Part shown: piece after piece, positions 12,901 to 24,385 of the stretch
Position numbering within the stretch: the first letter of the stretch is position 1
How the letters are laid out: each line of letters opens with the position of its first letter
Assembly: GCF_001411555.2 (NCBI RefSeq)
Contig: NC_049916.1
Coordinates: forward strand, 24,818,558-24,882,557
Source: Juglans regia
Taxonomy: Eukaryota > Streptophyta > Magnoliopsida > Fagales > Juglandaceae
Length of the DNA stretch: 64,000 bases
Reading direction: 5' to 3'
Made by a program: the position numbers and the translations under genes
The notes under the pieces: model-generated
Database searches by the model: none
What the model was told of the DNA's origin: nothing
Seen by the model: only the letters and a program-made list of their open reading frames with translations

Positions 12901-14072
12901 TATCCCTTTGTCCATCCTCATACCACAATCCACCATCATCCTTAAGACTCCGAATGATATTCTTCCTCTTCCTGAACGATGCCTTAGAATGAAAATAGCG
13001 GGTGTTCTGATCCCCCTCTTTCAACCATTGCACACGAGATCGTTGACGCCACATAATCTCTTCTCTTTCAAGCCACATCTGAACTTCCTTTCTAGCCCGA
13101 CCAAGCCCACCAGTATCTAAATGACTAGAGTGAATAATCTGCAACCTCGCAAGCTCATTACGGGCTTCATTTAATTTCCTTCGAACCTAACCAAAGGAGA
13201 CTTTGTTCCAACTAGCCAACTCTTCTCCACAGCCCTTAATAAGATGAAGAACCTCCTCCATCCCAAGACTAGTACGCTTGTTATTCCAAACTTGGTCAAT
13301 AATTAGTTCGCATCTCTCCTCACCCACCCACATGGCTTCAAAATGAAAAGGCCGCCTGACAAGTGGCCTAGGCCTACTATATAAAGAATCAAACACAACA
13401 GGCAAATGATCTGAGTATGCCACAGTTCCATTTAAAACCACCGCATGTGGAAATAAGCAACAGAAAGAAGAATTCCCCATATATCTGTCAAGACGCTCCG
13501 AGCCCAGCGCCTTCCCTTCCATTCCAACAAGTATATTTTGGCCCTCGAAATCCCAAATCACGTAACTCACAAACAGATAACAACTCCCGAAAAGCCCCAA
13601 TCTGAGTATCAGAACATGGTCGTCCACCCCGCTTTTCATGTAAATGTAGAACTTCATTAAAATCTCCCCCTAAGAGCCAAGGAATTTGTTCAATAGAGTG
13701 AAGGGTTCTAATGAGATTCCAAGTAGATACTCTGTTGGAAGCCTCCGGATTGCCATATATACCCGTAAAACGCCACTCCCGTAAATCATCCATTTTAACA
13801 TGGACATCAATATGGTATCTCGAAAAGGATTTAAGCTCATTACCCAACTCAGAATTCCACAACAAACTCAAACCACCACTACGCCCAACTGAATCAACAG
13901 AAAAACAATTCGTAAAACCCAATTTAAATTTACAAGCTCCCATACCTCGCGCCGTAAGCTTCGTCTCCTGCAAGAACAGCAGGTCAGGTCCTTCCCTTGT
14001 GATTAAATCACGAAGAGCTCGAATTCCCTGTGGGTTCCCAAGCTCACGGGAATTCCAACAAAGTGTTTTCAT
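9973..14072 (-). pseudogene. LINE ORF2: endonuclease, reverse transcriptase, RNase H (frameshifted)
   Basis: From 14072: endonuclease (MKTLCWNSRELGNPQG, LLFLQETK, LLGGDFNEV, YSDHLPV); reverse transcriptase ([52 protein letters not shown] with catalytic ADD near 12010); zf-RVT region (CGFCHTHEEDIKHALLTC); RNase H (LKLNVDGATF, ECDCMNVVREL, NGVAHSLARHAW). The longest open piece is 682 codons (12088-10040). Breaks: frame change near 13500, stop at 13187, frame change near 12449, stop at 12112, and a shift near 10045 that hides the natural end at 9973. An intact ORF2 would reverse-transcribe its own RNA at a nicked target. This copy is inactive. Confidence 0.88.
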
Positions 14073-14077
14073 GGTTG

Positions 14078-15349
14078 TCAGCAGGGCTGGAAATCAGCCA
14101 CTGCCGTTGAAGTAATTGGTACCTCATGGAGCTCGCAAATCTGAATTCCTGCAGAAATGCTTCTCCCCTTCTTCACTGGCCCTTCTTTCAGCTTTGTTGA
14201 TGAATGCCGCTTAGTGGGTGTCACGATACTTCTAGAAACCCCTGAATAGAACTGCTCCTTCACCCGCTGCATCTTTCCTCTTCTTTTACCAGGAGAGGGA
14301 ATCGGGCCTTGGGTAACAGGTTCCTCTCCCGAAAGAGGAATAGAGGGGGAGCCCACCTCATCACGGCCCACACTAGAAGAAAACATTGCAAGGCCCATTA
14401 CCTTCGTAGCATTACCCGTAGTAGTCTCCTCCTGCAGTGCACTGGCTACCGAATCCCGAGCATCACGCTTGCCATTAACTCCACCTCGATCCTCCATGCT
14501 AACCGCACTAATATCAGTAATCGTCCCCTTTAACTCCTGCATTATCTCCCCTTGTAACGGATTTACCTCCACCTCCGAAATTGTTGGGCCTTTCAAAATA
14601 GTTTCACCCGCCTCCCGGTCCGCCGCAGGACTCGCTGGCACAATTGGTGACTCACTCCCCCGGGCTGCCATATTATCATTGACCACCTTTGACAGTTGCC
14701 GGTGACCAGTGTGATCCGCCACAAAACTACGTCGACCGAGATCTCGCAGTCATTGGCCATAAGGCAAGGTACCACCCACACCCTCCATATGATCAATCTG
14801 CTCACAGTCCTTTTGTAGATGTCCAATCCGCCCACATAAGTAGCAAAATTCCGGTAACCGTTCATAAGAAAACCTCACCCAATAATCCCTATTCAATCCC
14901 AAACTCAGCCTTTTTCCCCTCAAAAGAGGCTTGGAAACATCTATGCAAACTCTCACCCTCATGAAATCACCCCATTCATACACACCCTCGCTCAAGTCTA
15001 CATCCAGAACCTCACCCAAAGCTTCTCCAATCTTCCAACATATCTGTTTACTTCAAGCCATAAGTGGGAGATCGTGAATGCGAACCCAGAAATGGGCTTC
15101 CGTCATAGTAATTTTATGAGGTTGAAGAAAGCCATCAAATTGCTACAACAAGACCAGTTGTTTGTCAAACGACCATGGTCCATCACGCAAGATCCGCTCC
15201 TTATCTTTAACATTCTCAAACTCAGCAATAAATAGAGAATAACCCAATCCTTCCAGCCGCAGAGTCCCCACCGGTCGCCAAATCTTCTGAAGGACCTGCT
15301 TGAATGCCTCCTTGTTATAGTGTTTAATAGTGAGCAACCGGACTATCAA
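14078..15349 (-). pseudogene. LINE ORF1: DUF4283 and CCHC nucleic-acid-binding protein (broken)
   Basis: The minus strand encodes a DUF4283 N-terminal region (KEAFKQVLQKIWRPVG, ERILRDGPWSFDKQLVLL) up to a stop at 15143. It continues through FWVRIHDLPLM to the zinc knuckle CYLCGRIGHLQKDC near 14810-14850, then a Ser/Pro-rich tail to 14078. Stops at 15143 and near 15058 and a frame change near 14740 split it. In this family ORF1 binds element RNA and lies just upstream of ORF2. Here the two are only a few bases apart (14078 and 14072). Confidence 0.8.
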
Positions 15350-15390
15350 ACACTTTTCACCACGAATTAAGTTTTGCTGGACTACAGCAT

Positions 15391-17385
15391 CGTCTCATTT
15401 AGAGAGAGTTGAAACACTTCGTAAGGTTGAAACAAACCCACGGTCCCAAATTTATTTCACCATCTCATCTAAGTTTACAAATACTAATAATCATCAATAC
15501 AAGTTTAAAAAATACAAGTATGATGTGTGCAGTGTCTTTTATTAAAAGATAGAACCCTCCATAAAAATATGTATAACAAATCTACTCTATTTCTAGTACT
15601 AGTAGCACCCACCTTTTTACAAGGGAGCTTACACGTTTTTGGCGTACATTATTACTCTACTGTTACAATATGCTACTATAGTCCTTTTATTACAGATGGA
15701 TAATTTGGAGGCATCCAAAAGACATGATCCACATTCCCACTTTTTAGGGATTCCCTAATTGCTCTTTTTAGTATTTATAAGCATCTTTTATTAAAAATAT
15801 AGTAATTGTTTGAACTTTGCTTTATTAAGCATCTTTATCGTAGAATTGAAAAATTACTTTTGGAGTATGCATAATGTACATATAATTGACAATGACGAGC
15901 ATCTTTACAATCCATCAACTCAATATGAAAAGCCCATCCTTCAACAATGCTAATTTTGGACATGATGGAGCAAAAAGTATACCTCAATCCTAAAGTGCAT
16001 CCTCGGCTTGATCAAATGAGGAGGTTAGCTAAAATTTAGATAATGTATATAAAAAAGACTCTATATTAGATTGGTCATCTCTAAAATAATTTAGATTTCT
16101 ATTATCGTGATTGGCCAAATATAAACAAACACAATTGATTTACCAAACATTAAAATATTAATTTCTCACTCCAACTACACACGTGGAAATGGCAACAAAA
16201 CATCGGAATATTTCTCGCCTGTTACTCTTTCCACACTTTTGTTATTAGTATTAAATGACATTTGAAAATATGATTTTTTTAATATTAATTTAATTAGAAT
16301 ATAATTATTATTAATATTAAATTAATAGAATTATAAAATGTGATACAAGTAAATTAAATAAAAAATTATTAATTTAATAATATTTTATTATTATATAGAG
16401 AGTGAATGATTAATCTAATGTAGAGATTAAATTTAAATAAAATAAATAAATATAAAAAAATATGATATTAATTAAATTTTAAAAATAAATTTCATCAATT
16501 CAATAAAAATGCTCTAAGAAAAATAACAGCTTTTATGAAAGTGGTGCAAACGAGGTTGATTGATTTATCCGAAACAGCTGGGAAGAGGAGACGATAATTT
16601 TTTCCGGGACCCATTTATTGTCTAGTGAGTAGTCAGATTTGTTGCCTTGAAAAATACAAAAAGCTAGATATGAAGGCTTTTGGAGAATAAAAGCAAAATT
16701 ATAATTTCTTCGGCAGAAAGATTTTAGAAAATTGATACTCATCATTTTCACACGTTATATATTATATTATATTATATTTTTTTAATTTTTTAAAATTATT
16801 TTAAAGTTTTTTTTAATTTTATTCTTCTTAAACATATTGAATTCTTCTATAGATTATTCGTAGAACGGTGCTATTCTACCATTTGCATAATACTGCTCAT
16901 TTTGACTGTTAGGCTAAAATTATATTTTTTTTTTCTTTTCAATTTTCTTATTCATATTTCTTTAAAGTTTTAAAACATTTTAAAAAAATATCAATATACT
17001 AAAAGTCACTTCCTTAACTATTAAATAAAAAAAAATTAAAATATATGAAATGTCAAAATGAGAAGATAATTGAGTGGGTAAAGTGATATTTTTCATTATC
17101 GATATTACACGTTTGATAAGATAAAAAATATATAAAAATATAAAACAAAGTGTGATGTGTAGAGATTATAAATATAATTTTTCTTTTAATTAAGGCCATA
17201 AACGAGTTGAGTTTTAAAGAAGAAATAACTGATCAAGTAATTTTGTTCATTTAATTTTATCAAGTTAAATTTTATATTCACGTACAACTCGTTCACGATT
17301 CGAGAGAGTTCGACCTTATTCATTTGTTTCATTTTGATAAAATGGATTTATTTTATAAATTTATATATAAATTTTGACAAACAGA
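15391..17385. other. AT-rich intergenic DNA
   Basis: No frame of interest. It holds a possible MITE (separate entry), A/T homopolymer tracts, and at 17190-17385 a degenerate copy of a dispersed repeat also seen at 24386-24620 (shared blocks such as ttttgataaaat and ataaattttgataaa). Confidence 0.5.
15898..16514. repeat. possible MITE with GAGCAT termini
   Basis: The left end reads gagcatctttacaatccat. The right end, read on the minus strand, starts gagcatttttattgaattga. The interior is very AT-rich and non-coding. No clear target duplication was found, so this is tentative. Confidence 0.35.
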
Positions 17386-17476
17386 CAAGGACATGGCTGG
17401 CTAGTGGCTAGTAGACAATCTCCAAAAGTTGAAAATTTTACTCTAGCTCTTAGGTGAGCGGTGAGTCGGTGACATG
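17386..17476 (+). repeat. short segment duplicated downstream of the RING gene
   Basis: About 90 bp starting caaggacatggctgg and including gaaaattttactct. It matches 44973-45051 at roughly 80% identity by eye, with small gaps. Confidence 0.55.
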
Positions 17477-17559
17477 GATAGGCTTCACATGTAAACACTA
17501 TAGAAATATAAAGAGATTTTACATATTGACACGTACTAATGCACACTAGTAGTGCCACG

Positions 17560-17672
17560 TCTTTTTTTTTTTTTCTTTTTTTTTTCCTTTTTTTTGTCCT
17601 CTCTCTCTATCTCTCCTCTCTCCCTGTGCCTCTCCATTCCTCCCTCTTTCCCTCTCTCTCTCTCTCCCTCCC
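17560..17672 (+). repeat. polypyrimidine tract and CT microsatellite
   Basis: A T-rich run followed by repeated CT dinucleotides. The frames drawn through it (poly-F, poly-S, poly-L) are low complexity. Confidence 0.85.
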
Positions 17673-17823
17673 GAGATGGTTCCAACCACCACAAACGGCC
17701 AAGGACAGCGACAGTCTACCACACAAGCAGTCGGCTCATATCCCGACCACAACGAGCATCTTTTGGTGGTAGGCCATCTCATAATGCTGATGAGTTGGTC
17801 TCCACTCACACGGTATGCCTTCC

Positions 17824-18028
17824 AATAATTGATTAGATTTAAGTTCTGACAATCAATTATATATCCCGGGAATCCCGAATGGATTTCATTGAAAGAAAAG
17901 CTAAGATGGGTCAACAAAGGCATGGCCGAAAATCTGGACCAGTCAGGATCGACTAAGTAGTTTGAACCAAGGTCTAAGTACCATACCTTTTGAATCATGT
18001 TTGATTTGTCACGCAAATATTTAAACAA
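17824..18028 (-). pseudogene. leucine-rich-repeat receptor kinase fragment
   Basis: The minus strand reads KVWYLDLGSNYL, then PDWSRFSAMPLLTHLSFSFN, then GFPGYIIDCQNLNLI. These are two consecutive plant LRR units with the LxxLxxLxLxxN spacing and resemble the extracellular part of LRR receptor kinases. Only about 68 codons are recognisable. Upstream frames are broken and downstream it runs into unrelated low-complexity sequence. There is no kinase domain or signal peptide. It is a relic, probably moved here by transposition or left from an old duplication. Confidence 0.6.
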
Positions 18029-18739
18029 GAACTAAGATATCCAACCAAGTTAAAGTCATCTTCCTATAGTTAAGGAATTGCTAAAAAAACCAAATACATT
18101 TATCCAACAATCTATTTTTTTTTTAGAAACTATGCTAAAAGAAACAATATTAATTCTAAATTAATTTTTTTTTTCTCTTAAAATGTAGTTTAGTTCTATT
18201 GAGTTGGTTTTGTGTTTCTCTTCTCAAGTTTGATTCATGCATATCCAAATTTCTACCTTCACTATAAATATATAATGATATATGGATTTTGTGGACAATT
18301 TGAAAAGTCCAAAAGAAAAACTAAGAGAAATGCTGAATGCAACCGGCTTGGGGAACCGGTGCGTATCCGTGTCCTACGTGGTGGCTTAATGGGAACGTAT
18401 CATTTCATTCGAAATAATGCTGTGATTTGTTTCAGTTTGGTCTCTCGGTAGTTTTTCCCTCCCTCCTTCCCCTTCTCCTTCTTCTTCTCCTTCTTATCTC
18501 CACGTACCCTTCCTTTTCTGATCTTCTTCATATCCATCTTCTCTGAAACTAATCTCCATCTTCGTCAGATTCGTCTCCTCCGATCTTCTCCATCTCCTCT
18601 GATCTTCTGGATCTCCGCGTCTCTTCTAACTCATTGTTTTTGTTTTTTAGAAACCTCGGACATGGGAAGCACAGTTCAAGTCTGGTATATATCTAGAGCA
18701 TTGTTTTTCACAGCATTGTTTTTGTTTATCCAGAGCAAC

Positions 18740-19389
18740 CCACTTTCATTGTATTTAGGCCAGATAAGAGATTCAAGATAAGCCACCTGCACCCTTCTAC
18801 TGAGTATTCCTGCAAGGTTTCTTTATTTAGCAGCACAGGGGTATTGGGTGGTTTGGAAGCTAACTGGGAGACACCCGCATCAGATAGAAGTTGTTTTACA
18901 GCTTTAAAACATGGAAAGGCAGAACATACAATTATAGCGCAAGATCATCTTCAAGTGGAGTCAACCAAGTTTGGTAACATTAAATTAGCAACTCCTACAA
19001 AGCTTCAACAGTTGGTCGACATCAACAAGAGCAAAAGTGAAATGTTTTGCTCACTGTCTCTTTTCATTGAAACTGTTTCTTCTTCCACTCCTTAAGTGCA
19101 GTGGAATGCGAGCTGTTCTAGATATTTGTTGTAAAAAGCACCTAGAGGAAATTGATTATGAGCATTCCGTGCAAGTGGTCAAATGGCTAGAGCATGAAGG
19201 GCACCTGGATGAATTTTTAGAATAAAATTTCTCACTTGGTTCAGCCTCAAAGCCACAGAGCAAGAGATAAGGGTGGTTAATGTCTTTATGGCCGTGGACA
19301 GCTTATGGATACCTTCATGGACAAGATATGTTTTGAACAAAAACCAGTTAATTCTAGGCATGGCTTTTGCTTTAGCTTTGTGGCATTAA
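18740..19389 (+). pseudogene. VIN3-like (VIL/VRN5 family) C-terminal pseudogene
   Basis: The frame from 18742 reads TFIVFRPDKRFKISHLHPST and on to SLFSSTGVLGGLEANWETPA, which matches the fibronectin type III region of VIN3-like proteins. It continues through a linker (FGNIKLATPTKLQ) to IDYEHSVQVVKWLEHEGHLD, the start of the VID interaction domain. Frame changes near 19090 and 19220 and later follow. The remaining pieces (KFLTWFSLKATEQEIRVV, DKICFEQKP, and the family's C-terminal LWH before a stop at 19387) lie in other frames. The PHD finger is absent. VIL proteins assist Polycomb repression, for example of FLC during vernalization. This copy cannot do so. Confidence 0.75.
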
Positions 19390-19607
19390 TGCTGAATGGT
19401 TATTTTGTTTTACATGAATATTTTAGAGAGTAACCAAAGACATGTAGGCTTTTGTTGGCAAAATAGAAAAATATATTTGACTACTTCAAGCCAAAAAAAT
19501 GTGAAGCTCCTTTATTTTTATCTAAAAAAAAAAGAGCCATTCATAGGGTCTCTCTCACACACACATTTTCAGATTTTAACAAGTTAGTCTAACAATGTCC
19601 TTCAAAC

Positions 19608-20056
19608 TTGTTCCTTCTTTTTTCTTTTTTTTTTTCACTGAGAAAGAAATTCAGCTCATTGAAAGCATCCCAAGCGTGCTTTTACTCCATCCATCCTCCT
19701 TCGCATTCCCCTTCAACGTGGATGGATACGGGCACCCCAGAAGCATGGCAGTTCCAAGGCACTGCTCTTGCTCCCCAATTGATTTCTATGATCACCAAAC
19801 AACCAGCCTTTGAAAATAACAACTTCTATGAGTAGCCTTGAAGCCCTTCTCTCCAAGCTTCCCTCAGTTGTGCTGCCAATCACGGCGCCACAGTCACACG
19901 AGTTTATATCATTATCTTAGAAGACATTAGAATTTATTGAAAGGGAAAAAGTAGTGGAGGAGATTGATGAAGAGATATATAGGCCTGAACTTGAAGTGGG
20001 TGAGAGCAGCAGTTCCATGGCAGCCAATCGTCGTCAAAAGCATTTCTATTAGAACC
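19608..20056 (+). pseudogene. unidentified coding-like remnant
   Basis: After a T run a frame gives MDTGTPEAWQFQGTALAPQ and LISMITKQPAFENNNFYE. A second frame continues with SLEALLSKLPSVVLPITAP, then after a stop near 19919 EKVVEEIDEEIYRPELEVGE and SSSSMAANRRQKHFY before a stop at about 20052. The even composition, acidic block and terminal basic tail look like real protein, broken by one frame change and one stop. I do not recognise the family. Confidence 0.4.
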
Positions 20057-20577
20057 AAGATTAGAAAGTGAAAACTGGTGCCGGACCCAACAATAATAAT
20101 GGATTTTAGGACTCACTATCGGTACAACAACTCGGTTTTTATTAGATTGTATGAGAATTGAGTGCTTGATGCATGTCTAACATTGGGGGTTCCTGATCTA
20201 CTAGGTTAAGCTTTAGCTTTACGCCAGTTTGAATATTCCCAATTCCTCCGTACCAAACCCAGATGCGAATGCGATTTTCCCTCTCCTTCTGAAATCTGAT
20301 TTTCCCTCCCTCCTTCCCGTTTGTCTATTCTGTGATATTTTTTTTTTAAATATATCGGCTAGCCACGTCAGCCGATTCCCCAATAGTTGCGTGCGACGGT
20401 TGCACGTAGCATTGTTGAAAAAGTAAATCATAATTTCATATAAAAAATAATACATGCTAATTAAAGACCCCATCAAACCAAATTCGACTGATAATATCAT
20501 ATCGCTAAAAGTAGCGATTGATGATCAAACTTTCTAAAACCATTATAACCTAATTAATTACCTAATTGGTAGCTAGG
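20057..20577. other. gap with no gene seen
   Basis: Short T-rich tracts and pyrimidine-rich DNA (20275-20325). It probably includes the 3' flank of the DUF247 gene. Confidence 0.5.
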
Positions 20578-22002
20578 CTAGCAACTATTATACTTGTAAG
20601 TTAAGATGGCCATTACGGCCTGGATTGACGTAGCCAGTACGAGCAAAATGCCACCCGCTGCCGACAGAAGCAACCATGGCTTGTCAAAATACTCTCGCTT
20701 GAAGCTCGCCAACTTCCACTTCCACCTATTCCGATAATGCTTGTCCACATCCTCGAACAATTCCCCCAAATAGAAGCCTCTATCAGCATTGAGTACCAAA
20801 TCCCTGCCCGCACGGTTGATGAAGCCCGCAGCCTCGGAGTCGTTGTCAAGGTAATTGTCAATGACATTGCGCTCGCGAAGGTACTCGATGTCCTTGCTGG
20901 TGTTCACCAGGCAGTCCAAAAAAGTAGCGTAAACTGTGAAGTACTTCTTGCTTCCCCTGTGGCACTGTTCGAATGCCACACAGTTCAGCAACAGACATCT
21001 CATCAAGTCGTTGATGGCTATCTTTGGCATCTCAATCACACCTTTCTTGAATTTCACATCTAGGAAGCTCTGCGCTTTGGCTGGACTGACCTTAATCCCC
21101 GCTAGCCGGAGCTTGGAGTCGCAGTGAATGTATGTAGTCTCTGTACGGGATTCTGGTCCCTGTTGCTTATAATAGAATGGCATTAAACTTCTCCGAACCA
21201 AGTCCAGCAAATGGAAGGCCGGCCGCTGATTCGTTCTCGTCACGTTCGTTGAAGTGTAATCGAAAATGTCTACATCGAATCTTTTCATTCCGTTCTTAAA
21301 GAATTCCAAAGCAGCATACATCAGACTGGGAATACAACTAAGGTCAGGAATTTTACGGGTAATCGCATATATCTCTTTCAGAACGAAAAAAGGGATCTGA
21401 TTCTCAAGCAGGAGAAAGTCCCTGTAGAAATACGGTACCATCCACGCCAAGGCTCCAAGAGATTCGCTGGAGTCGACTTCTTTCCTCGATCCAAACATAG
21501 CAATGATTTCTATTATAAAACAAGCATCAAAAACCATCATTTCGAGAAATTCAATACCGTCGACTTCGAACTCATCAGATTAACATTTTCTGATGTCCTC
21601 TTCAAGTTCGCTTATTCTTCGCAAGCAGCTCTCATAGATATGAAATTGGATGTTATGATTTGCTGCCTTAACCAGCATGGAGCCGAAGCACTTCCTCTTG
21701 CAATCTTCGGCCATCTTGTACTTTTTATCACGGACGTTATAGTAGTAGGGCCCAATGGAGACTATATCGGGCTCGTATAAAGACTTACCATTGATTTTCT
21801 TATGCCTCCGGGGGACTCTGTAGATGCAGCTAGTGCTTCTTCGGTCGGCTTCTTCTTGTAACTTTTTGGCTTCTTCGGTATATTTCATTACCTTCTCGTT
21901 GATCTTGAAGTGGAGTTCCACCATTGGGAACTCCCGTATCGGATTCTGGTAATTGGAGCGACTGGATTCTCCTTTGTGAGAGAAGCTTGTGATTTGATCC
22001 AT
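20578..22002 (-). pseudogene. DUF247 protein gene with one in-frame stop
   Basis: A single-exon minus-strand gene of 475 codons, the usual length and structure for plant DUF247 proteins. Family marks: CIYRVPRRHKKINGKSLYEP near residue 60, VSIGPYYYN, FLEMMVFDACFIIEI near residue 155, LLLENQIPFFVLKEIY, GSKKYFTVYATFLDCLVN, and a C-terminal membrane span (LLSAAGGILLVLATSIQAVM). The start at 22002 begins MDQITSFSHKGESS. Codon 141 (21582-21580) is TAA, just after EEDIRKC. The same frame then continues 320 codons with no other fault, and relatives usually have a tyrosine-type residue there. DUF247 proteins are plasma-membrane proteins of mostly unknown role; grass members act in self-incompatibility. 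One substitution separates this from an intact gene, so a recent null allele or a base error are both possible. Confidence 0.85.
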
Positions 22003-22060
22003 GGTGGATGTTAAACTATGGATGCCGATGCATATACTCCTAACCTTAGTTTAAAATAGG

Positions 22061-22281
22061 GACATGAATTCGGGACCCAAAGTGTTTCCGAATGTTTTTT
22101 TTTTTTTTTTTAATTGAATGATTAAAAAAATATTTTTTAATGATATTATAATTTTTTTATTTTTTTAAAAATATTTATAATAATTAAAAAATACATAAAA
22201 AAAACAACAAAACAAAAAAAATAAAAAACTTATTCGGAACACAAAATGGGTCCCGAATTCGGACCCACAGCAGTGCCCTTT
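22061..22281. repeat. palindromic MITE (GGGTCCCGAATTCGGGACC family)
   Basis: The left end reads gaattcgggacccaaagtgt and the right end is its inverse, acaaaatgggtcccgaattc followed by ggacccacagcagtgccc. The middle is A/T-rich and self-complementary. The same terminus recurs at 60046-60120. It lies just upstream of the DUF247 start codon. Confidence 0.65.
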
Positions 22282-23649
22282 AAAATAACATACAATTGTT
22301 TGAAAAGTAATCCGGATTCCAAGGACCTTTTCAAAATTTTGAAGTGATGCAGAAGTTGTCGCAACGACATCGTTGTCAAGTCAGGTGATAATTAAAGTTT
22401 TACAATTCTATTAGGCTAATTACACTTAATTTCTCAAATTTTCACTTAATTTATCAATTTATAATATATTTTTAAAGTTAATAATTACATTAAAATAGAC
22501 TCTCAAACTTTTAAAACTTCTCAATCTCTACTTCTATCTACCAGCAACGTTAAATCTAATAGAAATACATTATAGATGCTGCTCATGTGTATAATATTTA
22601 TTATAAAAATATAATTTTTATATAATTTATTATCATTAAACATTAAGCATATAAAATATAAAATAATATATGATATCGATTAATAATAAATGAGAATAAT
22701 TTTTTTTTATATAATTTATTATCACGATTTGTTGCGTTTTGATTTTTGTTTTTTTGCTTTTTTTTTTTTTGTTTTTGTCTTGCATCTTTTTTAATATTGG
22801 TGGAATTCACTTTTAATTATATTAGTTTTTTATAATAAAATATAAATAAAATGGTAGAAGTCCGTGCATGAACAGTAAGATCAAATGAAAATCTGTTTCC
22901 GGCATTTTCACGTGTCCGTAACTTTAGGTCAGACAGTAGATTAGCTTTTTTTTTTTTTACAAAACAGTAAGTCAGCTTTTTTTAATATAGTATAATTTAT
23001 AAACAGTAAATAAATTAATAAGAGATGAATGATTAGTTTTTTTTTATAAAGAGCTTTGTTACACAACCTTCACTACACTTCATACTCCACACTTTTTTAA
23101 ATTTTTTAAATTTTTAATTTTTTTTTGAGTTTATTCTTATTAAATTATTTTAAATTTTTTATTCATTATTTATATAATAAATATTTAATAAAAGAAAAAA
23201 ATAATAAAAATTAAAAATAATATGAAATATAGAAATTGTGTGAATAGTAAGAGGTTGAGTAGATTTTTTGTTTTATAAAACAGTACGTTAGCTTTTTGTT
23301 TTTTTAGTATAGTACAATTTATAAACAGTAAATAAATTAATGAACAATAAAATGAAATGAAATAAAAAATAGATATTTGTTTCATCCAAACGAGGCTTGA
23401 ATTAACTATATATGGGATGGGTGCATGAACGTTCGTAGCTAGCTAGCTAGCCCGGCCTGATGGTCAATGGTCAGTCATGATCAGTGGACCAGTGGTACTG
23501 TTAAGAACATGGCGTGATCCGTGTAAAAGTTTGCTATTGACATGCTACCCAACGTCTCTTATTTAATCCCATGTGCGATGTGGGAGGCACTGAAATGCTA
23601 TTGATATATAAAATAGAGTAATGTTAAATACAGTTTTATTTAGAGATTG
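22282..23649. other. AT-rich intergenic DNA
   Basis: Very AT-rich with several poly-T/poly-A runs. The blocks ttagctttttttttt and agtatagtataatttataaa recur (22940-23010 and 23290-23340), suggesting local duplication. No gene seen. Confidence 0.5.
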
Positions 23650-24112
23650 TTCCAGCTATAGCCCTCAGATTTTGCATCTGCATCATCTTCCATGCTTGTC
23701 ACCCCGTGGTTGAAGTCTATACATTCGCTTTCCAGCTGTTAAATGAATAACTTTTTTTTTTTTTTATTTATAAGTAGGATAACAGAGAATTTGCTTTTCA
23801 CATGTGATAGAAACAAAGCATGTTAAAAATATGAGTGAGTATTAAAACTTTCCTCATAAAACTACAAACCACCTATCAACGTTTTATGATTTAAAACATC
23901 ATTAATTTTTTTTTAAAAAAAAATTATAAGTAAAGATTTAAAAAACAAATTAAACCAAAACAACATCATATCTATTCTTCCTGCAATATACATGCAGAAA
24001 ATTAAATTTTGAAGAAGGCTCGTGCCAATGATTGCGCAATACTTTATGACCCCGTCATGGTCTACACAATACATGTCCTAAGTACTCTAACCAAGTTTCC
24101 AAGCAACCTATG
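23650..24112 (+). repeat. direct repeat copy A (about 463 bp)
   Basis: Starts ttccagctatagccctcag and ends aagtttccaagcaacctatg. It aligns end to end with 27263-27727 with scattered mismatches and small gaps, roughly 90% identity by eye. No coding frame is conserved. I see no terminal repeats, so it is not an obvious transposon. Confidence 0.8.
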
Positions 24113-24385
24113 CACATAGTGTGCGAAATGTACACCAACGTGTATGACAAGCTACCGTGAGTTCCACTCCAGCGATGCCGCTTGGACCGTCAACGTTTTT
24201 TGCCCACTCTAAAGTGGTCCCCAACCACAATGGCCAGCACGAGGAGATGGCAGGGGTGGCGGCCACAAGGTGGAGGGGGAGCAAGAAATACAAAACAAAT
24301 AGGGTAAAGATGAGCAGTGTGTCACATCAGTGTGTAAAATCTCTTTGTAGGATTCCTTTATGTCTATAGTGTTTTTCTTTTAATT
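24113..24385. other. GC-richer patch, no gene assigned
   Basis: 24130-24290 is richer in GC than its surroundings and open on the minus strand for about 60 codons, but resembles no family I know. Confidence 0.3.

Larger units (their letters stand above)
9923..15390 (-). mobile_element. LINE (L1-type non-LTR retrotransposon), near full length but decayed
   Basis: A run of 15 T at 9923-9937 is the poly(A) tail read from the opposite strand. Reading the minus strand gives ORF1 (DUF4283 plus CCHC knuckle) then ORF2 (endonuclease, reverse transcriptase, zf-RVT, RNase H), the order of plant L1 elements. The 5' limit is set where the ORF1-like frame fades (about 15370-15400) and is approximate. I could not find a convincing target duplication. 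Confidence 0.85.

Noticed and set aside
12602..14964. Plus-strand frames of 60-134 codons across 10-15 kb
   Set aside because: Shadows of the LINE ORFs on the other strand.
24108..24369. GC-rich patch open on both strands
   Set aside because: No similarity recognised and too short to support as a gene.
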